Below are positions 20,781 through 29,448 of a DNA stretch of 64,000 bases, one piece after another (the stretch's first letter is position 1; every line of letters begins with the position of its first letter). Source of the DNA: Aurantiochytrium sp. KH105 (Eukaryota > Sar > Bigyra > Thraustochytrida > Thraustochytriidae); NCBI GenBank assembly GCA_003116975.1, contig BGKB01000017.1, positions 744,001 through 808,000 of the forward strand. The letters run 5' to 3'. The notes under the pieces were generated by a model, which worked only from the letters and a program-made list of their open reading frames with translations, did not search any database and was not told where the DNA came from. The position numbers and the translations under genes were made by a program.

Positions 20781-21278
20781 TCTGGGTCTAGGATATTTTT
20801 CTTCTTTCTAAAGCCAAAACGTCACCATTATCTACCTTGTCTAACGATACACAAAAGGAAATCCTTGCGAGCGAAATATCGTCTGTCTTGCGTTGTTCGT
20901 TCGCTTTCGTTGCTGATGGTTTTCAGGATTTTTTTTCAACGCAAGAAGAGACGAAGAACGAGTCCTCCTCTTTCTTTTCGTGTTGTTCGCAACAGACTCG
21001 CCTTCTCCCTTTCCCTCCTCTCTTTCCTCCCACGTTTATGCATGCATGTATCCATCTCGCGCGAGAAGCCGCATCTCGGCCCCCACATTGATACGAGAGA
21101 TGACGATTTGACCGTTCAGGGCCCGGCGAAGACTGAGGAAAGCAAGGCAAGGCAGCCCAGACCACCTTCGAGCGCGCAAACGTAAGAACGGGGCGGTCGG
21201 GCAGGGAGCTCGCTCGAGCACACGAGCGCGCAAGCCGCACGAGCTGTACGAAGGTACGAGCGCAAGAGTGCTTGGACA
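20781..21278. other. Intergenic region between RPB2 and MYCBP
   Basis: This 500-base gap holds the RPB2 3' end (pyrimidine-rich, T-runs near 20930) and the MYCBP upstream region. A short ATGCATGCATG stretch lies near 21038. No gene or structured RNA was recognised. Confidence 0.5.
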
Positions 21279-21785
21279 ATGGCGAGCAACCCGGCGCCAG
21301 GAACCAGGCGATATGCAGTACGTTGACGATGGCGTGAGCAAGACTTTTGCAAAACGTCAGTGAGAAACCCGACGAGACATTTTGCTGATGCGTGCGCGTG
21401 CGCGGGGACACAGACGCCCGAGGAAAAGAAGGAGGAGTACCGCAAGTACTTGGAGAAGGCAGGCGTAGTAGAAGGTATTACCAAAGGTACGTGGTCTTTT
21501 CCGGATGTCGCGGTGAGAGAAGAAAGCTTGAAAGAAACTAACAAGGCGGCATTCACGAGGAGAAACGTAGTCTTGGTGGGCTTGTACGAGGAGCCTGAGA
21601 GGCCACCAAACGCAATCGAATACATTAAACGGTACTTTGGAGCTCCACATGGCGTCGATGTTGAAGCCTTGCGGCAAGAGAACACAGAGCTTCAAGAAGA
21701 CAATGCCGAGCTGAAAAAAATTATCGAGCAGCTCGCCAAAAGCAACCAAGAGCTCAAGGACCAGCTCGCCGAGTACGAGGGTTAA
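21279..21785 (+). CDS. MYCBP/AMY-1 (FAP174) homologue (exons 21279-21317, 21414-21486, 21571-21785)
   Basis: MYCBP is a ~100-residue protein that binds A-kinase anchoring proteins; the Chlamydomonas counterpart FAP174 is in the central pair apparatus of the flagellum. Splicing two short introns gives 108 residues starting MASNPAPGTRRYA and continuing EEKKEEYRKYLEKAGVVEG, then ITKVLVGLYEEPERPPNAI. This matches human MYCBP (RYLEKSGVLDTLTKVLVALYEEPEKP) across the second junction. The region to about residue 65 is an RIIa/DPY-30-like docking fold, and the rest (LRQENTELQEDNAELKK...) a coiled coil. Without splicing, a 141-residue frame beginning with GTG and carrying 28 extra residues would result. 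The first exon is less certain than the second junction because it is short, but its ATG, donor GTACGT and phase fit. Confidence 0.88.
21318..21413 (+). other. Intron 1 of the MYCBP homologue
   Basis: A 96-base phase-0 GT-AG intron: donor GTACGT, acceptor ACACAG, with a branch-like GCTGATG about 25 bases before the acceptor. Retention would hit a TGA at once (GTA CGT TGA), so an unspliced message gives only a short peptide. Confidence 0.78.
21487..21570 (+). other. Intron 2 of the MYCBP homologue
   Basis: An 84-base phase-1 GT-AG intron: donor GTACGT, acceptor ACGTAG. Its length is a multiple of three and it has no in-frame stop, so retention would add 28 residues between TK and VLVGLYEEPE. 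Homology to MYCBP shows that the spliced form is the functional one. Confidence 0.9.
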
Positions 21786-22488
21786 CGAACTATAGAGGAA
21801 GACGATGTTAGAAAAGCAAAAGAAAAAGAAAGGAGGCTCTTTCTATCTTTCTCTTTCTTTCCTTTTTTCGCAATTTCTGTAAAGAGAGAGAGAGAGAGAG
21901 AGAGAGAAAGAGGTCAAATGTCCGGCTTTGATCTCGTTGACAAGTTCACGCACATAGTGCTTCTCTTGGGTCTGAGGCCTTCGTTTAGGTTTCTGCGCAA
22001 TGCTGTGACTCGCAGATCTGGCGTCAAAAGAATACAATTGCCTCCCTTCTTTGAAGTTTGACGGTGAACGCCGCTGGTAGATTGTTTGGGCTGCAACGAT
22101 TTCTCTTGTTTCTATTTTCTTTTGATTATGCTTTTGTTCTGCTTTGTCTGCTTGTAGTTGATTGCCAAGTTTTAGAGCCAAATGATTTTCGATCTAAAAA
22201 GAGGGGAGAGCAAAAGCATCATCATTGTCATCATCTGCAACTTCATCTTTATCTTCTTGTTGTTGTTTTTGGTGTTGCTGGTGTTGCTGTTTGTTGTTAG
22301 GGCCTTGCGCTCAAGTCGTGGACGGCTGAAGGTCTTGTGTGGATGTGTAGGCCTCTTTAATTCCAGCGTTCAGGATTCACAACGCAGTTGCCCCTCGACA
22401 GACAAAAGTTCTCGGAAAGCGCGACCCGCGGACAGCTGGTCGGCTCGGAAACGAGCAACGGTGGGAACAGACAAAAGAGGACATCTGT
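21786..22488. other. Intergenic region with GA microsatellite and T/G-rich tract
   Basis: A 700-base gap between convergent MYCBP and Rieske genes. It contains a GA array (about 21883-21908) and a TTG/GTT-rich stretch (about 22245-22300). That stretch creates a falsely hydrophobic open frame. No gene is supported. Confidence 0.6.
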
Positions 22489-23145
22489 CTAACCGACGAG
22501 GACCTTGGCGCCGTCCTCAATGAACTTGTAAGGGGGCACCTCGAGGTTGAGCGGGGCAGGACCCTTACGGATGCGGCCGCTCACATCGTAGTGGCTACCG
22601 TGGCAGGGGCAGAACCAGCCGTGGTAGTCGCCGGCGTTGCTGATGGGGACGCAGCCAAGGTGAGTGCAGATACCGAGGGTGACGAGCCACTTGGGGTCAA
22701 TGACACGGTCAGCGTCGGATTCTGGGTCTCGGAGCTCGCTGATGTTGACGCTCTCGGCCTCCTTGATCTCGGCGGCGGTGCGGTTGCGGATGAAGACGGG
22801 CTTACCGCGCCACTTGACGACGGTGCTGGAGCCCTCGGGGATCTTGCCGAGCTCGACCTCGAGCGAGGCAAGAGCCATGACATCTGCGGAGGCGCTCATG
22901 GTGCTGACGAACTTGATGAGCGCAAGACGGACAGCCGAGGCGTACATGAAGCGGGCACCACCGAGGGCAAGGTAGGTGAACTCGCGGCGGTCGGCATCAC
23001 CGGACTTGGGGACGGCGTTCTCGAAGTTCTTGTCCGTCGAGCCGAGGTCATCGACGACCTTGGTGCTGCTCATGCGCATCTGGCCAGCAGCCACGTTGCG
23101 CAGGGCCGCCACGCGGGCGACGCTGCCGGCACGGAGCGACATCAT
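22489..23145 (-). CDS. Rieske iron-sulfur protein of mitochondrial complex III
   Basis: This is the Rieske subunit of ubiquinol-cytochrome c reductase, which passes electrons from ubiquinol to cytochrome c1. The 218-residue protein starts at the ATG at 23145. The N-terminus (MMSLRAGSVARVAALRNVAAGQMRM) is basic, Ser/Ala-rich and lacks acids, as in a mitochondrial presequence. A single hydrophobic segment (about residues 57-82) anchors it in the inner membrane. The [2Fe-2S] cluster ligands are intact: C160-T-H162-L-G-C165 and C179-P-C181-H182 (in CPCHGSHYD), followed by GRIRKGPAPLNLEVPPY. Length and motif order match bc1 rather than b6f Rieske proteins. Confidence 0.97.
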   Translation of the reverse strand: MMSLRAGSVARVAALRNVAAGQMRMSSTKVVDDLGSTDKNFENAVPKSGDADRREFTYLALGGARFMYASAVRLALIKFVSTMSASADVMALASLEVELGKIPEGSSTVVKWRGKPVFIRNRTAAEIKEAESVNISELRDPESDADRVIDPKWLVTLGICTHLGCVPISNAGDYHGWFCPCHGSHYDVSGRIRKGPAPLNLEVPPYKFIEDGAKVLVG

Positions 23146-24420
23146 TTTTGTCTAGACGGGACGACGGGACGGGACGGGACGGAGCGTGTGGAGACGCGGA
23201 TCCGCGAAAACCCTGTGTACATCAAAAGACGGGAGATCAAAAAGTATCAAAGCAGCAAATAAAAAATGGTGCCACATCGATGGGGTCAGTCCTCATTATC
23301 CTTGTGATCCTCCGGTGGCCCTCTTCTCTTTCTCTTTTCTTCTCGTCTCGTCTCGTCTCATCTCTCCTCCCTCCCTTCCTCTGTTCTGTTCCCGTCCGGC
23401 CGCGAAAGGCGCAGTGCAGGCGCTTTGCAAAGGCGTATACACGCAGAGCGAGCCAACGCCAGCCACAGCACGGCCGAAGCATAAGCAAGCAAGCAAGCAA
23501 GCACTGCATAGCACAGCACAGCACAGCTCAGCTCAGCACGCCAGCCAAAAGCCCCGCCAGCGCGCGCGCCTCGGGGACTCCGGCCGCGCCGCGCGGCGCT
23601 GCTCCGCCCCTCGCTCCGGCCTCGGGCCCCGGCCTGCGCGCGGCCGCCGGCCCCGCGCTCCCCTGCGCGAGCGGCCGCGGCGTCGTCGTCGTCGTCTCCC
23701 TTCATTCATCCCTTCATTCATCCCTTCCTGCGCCATCCCGCGCGGGCGGGCCGCGGCAGCCACACGCATGCCGCCGCCCTCCGCGCGCTCGCGCCCGCCC
23801 GCCCGCCCTCGCGCCCGCCCGCCCTCGCGCCCGCCCTCGCGCCCGCGCCCCGCCCGCGCCCCGCCCGCGCCCCGCCGCGCACGCACCTGCTCTCTCGTCC
23901 TGGCTGCCTGCAGCGAAGGAAGCGAGTCTGCGCCGCGCGCTGCTGCGCCGCGCGCTGCCGCCCGCCCTGCCGCCTCCTGCCTCTGCCCGCCTCTCCTCCC
24001 CGCCTGTCCTCGCCCGGCCCGCCGCCGCCCTCGGCGCGCCCCCTTGCGCCTCCGCCGCCGCGCGCGCGGGGCGCAGTCCCCACCCCGCGGCGCCGCAGGC
24101 CTGCTGCTGGGTGCAGACCGCAGGAGGGGGCGGGGGCAGAGGTGCCGGGGGTTCCAGACGCGCGGCGGGGGGGAAAAGGGGTTGCGGGGAAGGGGGAAAT
24201 GGGTTGCGCAGGCAACCGCCGGGGCAGGGAGGGAGGGAGGGAGGGAGGGACCGGGACTCGGGCGCGGCGTATATATATACAGAAAGAAAGACAGGACAAG
24301 ACAGGCAGACAGCGACGGCGGGCGCGGGGCAGGAGGCGCGAGAGGAGCAGCGCGGCGCCGCGCAGACGAAGAAGGCCCGGTGTGGGCCCGAGCGAGGAGC
24401 GAGCGGGCTCAGAAAGAAAG
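23146..24420. other. Divergent promoter region of Rieske and condensin H genes
   Basis: This 1.3-kb region is one of the most GC-rich in the window (about 23550-24400). It contains a GGGAC array next to the Rieske start, AAGC and GCACA arrays (about 23480-23530), GGGA repeats (about 24228-24251) and TATATATATA near 24270, about 150 bases before the condensin ATG. Open frames here are composition artefacts. Confidence 0.55.
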
Positions 24421-26523
24421 ATGGGCAGGCAGAGACGCAAGAGCCTGGGCGCAGGCGCCGCGGTTCTGGTGGACGTGTCCAATAACGACGACGTCAAAGA
24501 ACGCAGGGAAAGGCGCAAGTCGCTGGCGCGCGCGGGCGTGAACTCGGCGAAAAAGGGAAAGCGCCCCGGCGTCAACTATGACTTCAGCTCCGTCATGACC
24601 ATGTGCTCGACGAACAAGGTCAACCTCAAGAACTCGTGGAGCCTCGACCTCATCGACCACATCGACGACGTCCTGGACCAGCACCAAGGGTCCTTCCAGA
24701 CGGCAAGCCGCACGCTCCAGGCCTCGGTGCAAATCTACGAGAAACGCGTTGACTCCACGCATCAGGACACCTTCAAAATGCTCGAAAACGTCAATCGCAC
24801 GCGCGTGGGAACCGCCAACGACGCCGAGGAGAGCCGCGAGACGCGTCGCAAGGCCAACGGCAGCGGCAGCGGCGGCGGCGTGTCCACCTTCCTTGAGTCC
24901 AACCTCTCCAACATCACCTTCAAGGGCTCTGTCGAGCGCGAGTACGAGGTCGACCCGCTCTTTCGCAAAATGTCCAAGACCTTTGACGCAGGGGGCGCCC
25001 ACGGCCTCCTCCTCAATCACCTTCGCGTACATGGAGGACCTCGCGTCATTTTCGACACGAGCGAGACGGTTGCCTTTGACAACCAAAACCCAGCCAACGC
25101 CAGCAACGTCAACAACGAAGACAACGACAATGACAAAAGCAATGACGACGAGGCAGAACTTGATCGCACGAGTGGCCCCGAGGACGATGAGGCCACCCAG
25201 AAGGAGGACGACTTGATTGACCTAGACATCGCCATGAACCCGGCCAACACGGCGCCCGTCTGCCCTTCGCTTGAGTTACTTCACCGGAATCTGCACGCTG
25301 CGCAGGCTGATGAAGGCGCCAATGAGGGCCCGATCGACCTTGCCGGCAGCGAAAACGGAGAGGGAAATGCCGCTTCCACGGAACCGTCCTCATCCGGATC
25401 ACAGGTAGACGAAGTTCGTGGCGCCAACCCTGACGATCTCGACGACGAGGACGACGGCTTCGTCTACGACAACGAGTGGATGATGGGAGACGATGCCATG
25501 CCTGACGAGTTCGACGGGGCTGACAGCGAAATTGGGAGCGAGACGGGGCCCGACGCAGCTGTTGCAGGTCATGCAAGCCGCGTCAATGAACACGGCCGCA
25601 ATGTGCCTCGCGCCCTGCACGATGAAATCGATTTCACGCAGTTCGACGCCTACAGCTTTTTCAAGACAGCCTCGACTGGGCCGTCCCAGAACGCAAACTG
25701 GGCAGGACCCTCGCACTGGCGTCTTGGCCGGAAACGCGACGCTCCGCAAGGGGCGCGATCGCGTGCACCTCGCTCTTCGAAAAAGGCATTTTTCATCGAT
25801 TTTTCCGCTCAAGATGATGCAGAAGAAAATCAAAGCGAAGAGGCGGTCTTGCCCCCGGAGCAAGCCACGCGCCTCGCGAGCATTAGTCTTTCGAAAAAGA
25901 CTCAGCAAGCCGCTCGACCCAGCGACCTTCCACAAGATCTGCACTACACTGTGCAAGACCTTTGCAAGCTCTTCCTCAAACCGGTCGTCATTTCCGAGGT
26001 CTTGCGTCGGGGCGCGAATGGACGCAGGCGGTCTTCCGGCCAAGGCTTGGGATCGCCTGCCGACGCAGCGTCTTCTTTTGCCAACGATGACGATCACGGA
26101 GATGCTGGGTACTTTGACAACTTTGGCAATGAACAGGACGACTATCATGATGATGCTCCTGGAGGGCCTGCCGGTTTCGACGATGATGACGAGGACGACG
26201 ACTTTGTACAGCCGGCGCACGTGCTGGAAAAAATTCATGTTGACTACGCACGCAAGGCGAAGCGGATCGACGTGAAAAAGCTCAAGGAAACCATCTGGTC
26301 AGAAATTGAAGATCGTCACGAGACCCGCGCCGACGAGCAAATCTCTTTCGCCGATTCTATCAAGCACCTCGCTCCCAAGATTGACAACGCCCAAGTCACA
26401 GTGCCGTTTTACTTTATCAGTCTTCTCCATCTTGCCAACGAGAACAACCTCGAGCTCGAAGGCACGGCCAACCTCGCAGACCTCCTCATTGACGCAACTG
26501 CAATCGTGCACGACGAGGAATGA
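24421..26523 (+). CDS. Condensin complex subunit 2 (kleisin CAP-H/Barren)
   Basis: CAP-H is the kleisin that bridges the SMC2-SMC4 heads of condensin I during mitotic chromosome compaction. The ATG at 24421 begins MGRQRRKSLG and gives 700 residues (human about 740). The family start is seen as NDDVKERRERRKSLARA, followed by NYDFSSVMTMCSTNKVNLKNSWSLDLIDHIDDVL and the long N-terminal kleisin helix. The C-terminal winged-helix region is KRIDVKKLKETIWSEIE...SFADSIKHLAPK...VPFYFISLLHLANENNLELEGT. In between lie acidic stretches (EDNDNDKSNDDEAE) and Barren blocks such as EIDFTQFDAYSFF. The frame upstream to 24142 lacks an ATG and is GC-rich filler. Single exon. Confidence 0.95.
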   Translation: MGRQRRKSLGAGAAVLVDVSNNDDVKERRERRKSLARAGVNSAKKGKRPGVNYDFSSVMTMCSTNKVNLKNSWSLDLIDHIDDVLDQHQGSFQTASRTLQASVQIYEKRVDSTHQDTFKMLENVNRTRVGTANDAEESRETRRKANGSGSGGGVSTFLESNLSNITFKGSVEREYEVDPLFRKMSKTFDAGGAHGLLLNHLRVHGGPRVIFDTSETVAFDNQNPANASNVNNEDNDNDKSNDDEAELDRTSGPEDDEATQKEDDLIDLDIAMNPANTAPVCPSLELLHRNLHAAQADEGANEGPIDLAGSENGEGNAASTEPSSSGSQVDEVRGANPDDLDDEDDGFVYDNEWMMGDDAMPDEFDGADSEIGSETGPDAAVAGHASRVNEHGRNVPRALHDEIDFTQFDAYSFFKTASTGPSQNANWAGPSHWRLGRKRDAPQGARSRAPRSSKKAFFIDFSAQDDAEENQSEEAVLPPEQATRLASISLSKKTQQAARPSDLPQDLHYTVQDLCKLFLKPVVISEVLRRGANGRRRSSGQGLGSPADAASSFANDDDHGDAGYFDNFGNEQDDYHDDAPGGPAGFDDDDEDDDFVQPAHVLEKIHVDYARKAKRIDVKKLKETIWSEIEDRHETRADEQISFADSIKHLAPKIDNAQVTVPFYFISLLHLANENNLELEGTANLADLLIDATAIVHDEE

Positions 26524-27037
26524 ATCCCTCGCTCGCTGGGCATTCGTTGTAGCAAGCTAGTACCTGGCGGTTAAAAAAGTAATGACACAACCCCCTTTTT
26601 TTTTTGGAAGGGGCCACACGTGCGTGAATCACTTGTCTCCGAATACTGCGTGACGGTGGACAGACAAAGAGAAGGCTACCCGGCTACATGATTGACAGCG
26701 ATCAATACAACAAGTGAGCTTTCCAGAAGCTCCAGAATGGCGGAAGACAACCGGTGGACTCGGAAGGGATTATGTAGAAGGCGTCAGGCTAGAAGGCGGC
26801 TCAGGGGCGCAGGCGCCTTTTAAGATCCGTAACGGATCAATTTATCCGTCAAAAAGAACTGTCGCGGATTGGCGGGTCGCATGTGGTGTGTGTGTGTGCA
26901 CTGCTTGGCGAGTTCCCCGTCTTGCGTGGTCGTGGTGTATGATCGAAAGCGTCGCGCGCAAAAACGCACGCCGACTGGCGTGGCGAGCGTGGCGGGGGCG
27001 CGGGGCGCGCGCGGTTAGCGTGGCTGCCACGGCCGCC
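26524..27037. other. Intergenic region before the FGGLP-block gene
   Basis: About 500 bases with a T-run at 26597-26606 and a TG array near 26885. The downstream frame stays open back to a GTG at 26714 and includes an in-frame ATG at 26939, so the coding start may lie up to 99 bases earlier than chosen. Confidence 0.5.
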
Positions 27038-28711
27038 ATGGAGTGCGATCTCGCCTCTGGACGTGGGCGAACGCTCTCGGAGCTGTCCGAGGTCAGGACT
27101 CTCGAGTCCGCAGGCTCGGGGAGTCTTGATCTCACCACGAGTCCTCTCCAGAGATCCTTGCCACTTACGCCTACATCCTCGACACATTCAGACGAAATCG
27201 ACGAAATTCTAGCAATCACAGACTCTACATTCTCCGCGCGTAGCGCTTGCGATTCTGACACTGACGCCGCCACGCAGCTGAGCATCGTCCTTCCCGCGCA
27301 GGAAGATGATATTAGGGTGCGGCATACCATTGAATTCGTCCTGGCTGACATTGTAGAGCGTGTTGTTGCTGCGCACACAGTGACCACCGCGCAGACAAAC
27401 AAATTGACTGCAAAACCACAACACGCCAACATTGCTCCCAAACGTGGTCTCTATAAGATCGACACTGGCTACGATATTAAGGTAAACCTTGCTGGACCCT
27501 CGCGCGCCGCGCCAGAGCCTAGACAGGGCGTCCCAGAGCCTCTCTCGCACGATTCAGACGCATCCTCGATTGAAGACCTCGAAAAGGCCCTGCAGGAAAT
27601 TCTTGTTGATGAAGGCGACGACGATGATATTGATCTTAATGATGCGCACGACGACGCCGAAAAAATTGCAGCGGCGTGTCAGGATGCTTTTTCAACGGAT
27701 GCTGCGGGTGTCGAGGGCGCAATGAATACAACGAGCGGGAGCAAGTCGGCGGCTCCGGGAGCAAGGCCGGAGGCCGTCGACCGCCCTGCCATGGTCAAGG
27801 CGCTCGACGTCTTCCCTTCCAAGTCAAACATTATGGGAGGCTACATCTTTGGCGGCTTGCCCAGCGACTCTGAATCTAATTCTGACTCGGATTCATTGTC
27901 TTCCGCCGAGTCGTCATCATTCCTGTCTACTTCCTCTTTACATGATTCGTTGTCGAAACAACGAGATGCAAAAGCTAGAAAGAGGGTTCGCGTCGAGCGC
28001 CGGTCTCTCGTGCCCTCTCCCAAAACGCATTCCAAAGCGCACACCAAAAGCAAGCGGTCTCCTGCATTGCCGCAGGTTGGAAAGAAAAATAGAAATGCTG
28101 AGCACGGGTCTTGCGCTGTCAAAAGTGGATCACCCCTGGCCTTTGGCCATAGCCCACGAGGAGGCGCTCCACAAGCAAAATCCAAGGCGGCCATCAAGTC
28201 CAAGGCAAAGCCACGACACTATCATGCGGACAATTTTGATGAGCCTCACGCGTACTTTAGTCCTGCAAGCGGCGGGAACAACGAAAAGGGAGACTCACAC
28301 CCATTTACCGATGAAGTAACCACAATGCATGCCAGTGAACGGCCTGATGCAGTGGAGCGACCTATTCTCGCCGGCGACGACATTTTTCCGGACCGAAGTA
28401 CTCTTGAGCCTGATACCGTTGTCTTCGGTGGTCTTCCAGACGTGGATAGCGAGATCGACAGTCTTTCAAGCACATCAACGGAGTCTCTTGACGCGCCCTC
28501 ATACAGCTCGTCAAAACAAGGAAGGTATACAAGAGCTGCTGGTGGCGCTGGGGCTGGTGCAGGAGGTCCCCGAAGGGGTCGAGGAGCGGCTGCCGTCGGC
28601 AAATTGCCAAGGGTGGTTAATAATGCTGCTACAAATAGGCGCAACTCGCATCATACAAAACTAGACCATATTCTCAAGGAGGAGCGCCGCATGCGTCACA
28701 AGTTCAGGTAG
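27038..28711 (+). CDS. Unrecognised acidic Ser-rich protein with two FGGLP blocks
   Basis: I do not recognise this gene. The ATG at 27038 has a favourable context (GCCGCCATGG) and gives 557 residues; ATG 26939 is a possible alternative. The protein is largely disordered. Two related blocks occur about 190 residues apart: AVDRPAMVKALDVFPSKSN followed by GGYIFGGLPSDSESNSDSDS (around residues 247-285), and AVERPILAGDDIFPDRST followed by VVFGGLPDVDSEIDS (around 440-475). Between them is a Lys/Arg-rich segment with several nuclear-localisation-like clusters (RKRVRVERR, KSKAAIKSKAKPRHY). A short acidic helix (IEDLEKALQEILVDEGDDDD) precedes the first block, and the C-terminus is basic (HHTKLDHILKEERRMRHKFR). 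A nuclear scaffold role is possible but not shown. Confidence 0.75.
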   Translation: MECDLASGRGRTLSELSEVRTLESAGSGSLDLTTSPLQRSLPLTPTSSTHSDEIDEILAITDSTFSARSACDSDTDAATQLSIVLPAQEDDIRVRHTIEFVLADIVERVVAAHTVTTAQTNKLTAKPQHANIAPKRGLYKIDTGYDIKVNLAGPSRAAPEPRQGVPEPLSHDSDASSIEDLEKALQEILVDEGDDDDIDLNDAHDDAEKIAAACQDAFSTDAAGVEGAMNTTSGSKSAAPGARPEAVDRPAMVKALDVFPSKSNIMGGYIFGGLPSDSESNSDSDSLSSAESSSFLSTSSLHDSLSKQRDAKARKRVRVERRSLVPSPKTHSKAHTKSKRSPALPQVGKKNRNAEHGSCAVKSGSPLAFGHSPRGGAPQAKSKAAIKSKAKPRHYHADNFDEPHAYFSPASGGNNEKGDSHPFTDEVTTMHASERPDAVERPILAGDDIFPDRSTLEPDTVVFGGLPDVDSEIDSLSSTSTESLDAPSYSSSKQGRYTRAAGGAGAGAGGPRRGRGAAAVGKLPRVVNNAATNRRNSHHTKLDHILKEERRMRHKFR

Positions 28712-29448
28712 CCATCTCTAGTGTTAATTTTGTTCGTATGTTTTGCTCTTTCTAATTTTTTGATTTGTGTTGCTGCTTTTGTTGTTGTTGTTGTTGCTGT
28801 ATTGGTTGTTGTTGTTGTCGTCGTCGTCGTCGTCGTCGTCACCGACGCATGCGAGAAGCTTAACTCTGTCTGCATAGGGCTCAATCGCTCCCATTTTTTT
28901 CGCTCTCTTTTCATTCCTTCCTTCTTTTCTGACAGTGAGTCGCAGAGAGTTGATATTATTTTATTGAAAGATTGCAGGTTGTGTTGACCAGATCTGGATG
29001 ATTTGACGAGCTATTATGGCAGCGAGTGGGTTGGAGAAGGCCTACGTAAATTTGTCAAAAGGGAAGGCAGATCTGCGCGACGGACGCTGAAGGAAAGAGC
29101 TGAAAGATAAACTCAGTTCGATTTGGACGGGTTGATTGCATTATGATGAGACGAAATGTCCGTTGATAACAATTTTTTTTCTCAAAGTATAGTATAATTC
29201 AAGTATTATTCTGAAGTTCTTTCGAGTCTCTCGGCAGCTTTTTTTTGACTGTGAGTCACCTTGCGTAGAGTTCCGGCAAGCATTCAGGATGCTACTACCT
29301 ATGTACGAACCAAGCCAAGTGGGCGAGACAAGAGGCCAATAGCGACCGCAAGGCAGGCATAAAAACTCACGAGGCGACCTGTCCTGCGTGCACGCGTGCG
29401 CGCGCACAGACGTGCTCTACAACTCACGAAGAAGACACAGTTGCAACG
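28712..29448. other. Intergenic region with GTT/GTC trinucleotide array
   Basis: This 740-base gap contains GTT units grading into GTC units (about 28780-28840), probably in the 3' UTR of the preceding gene. The rest is the presumed promoter of the TPR gene, with T-runs near 29170 and 29240. No RNA gene was recognised. Confidence 0.55.

Noticed and set aside
22182-22523. Apparent small membrane protein (113 codons)
   Set aside because: Its hydrophobic stretch comes from a TTG/GTT-rich simple tract, and it overlaps the 3' end of the Rieske gene.
23148-24541. Two ~450-codon plus-strand frames upstream of condensin H
   Set aside because: They are Ala/Arg/Pro-rich products of extreme GC content and overlap each other in different frames.
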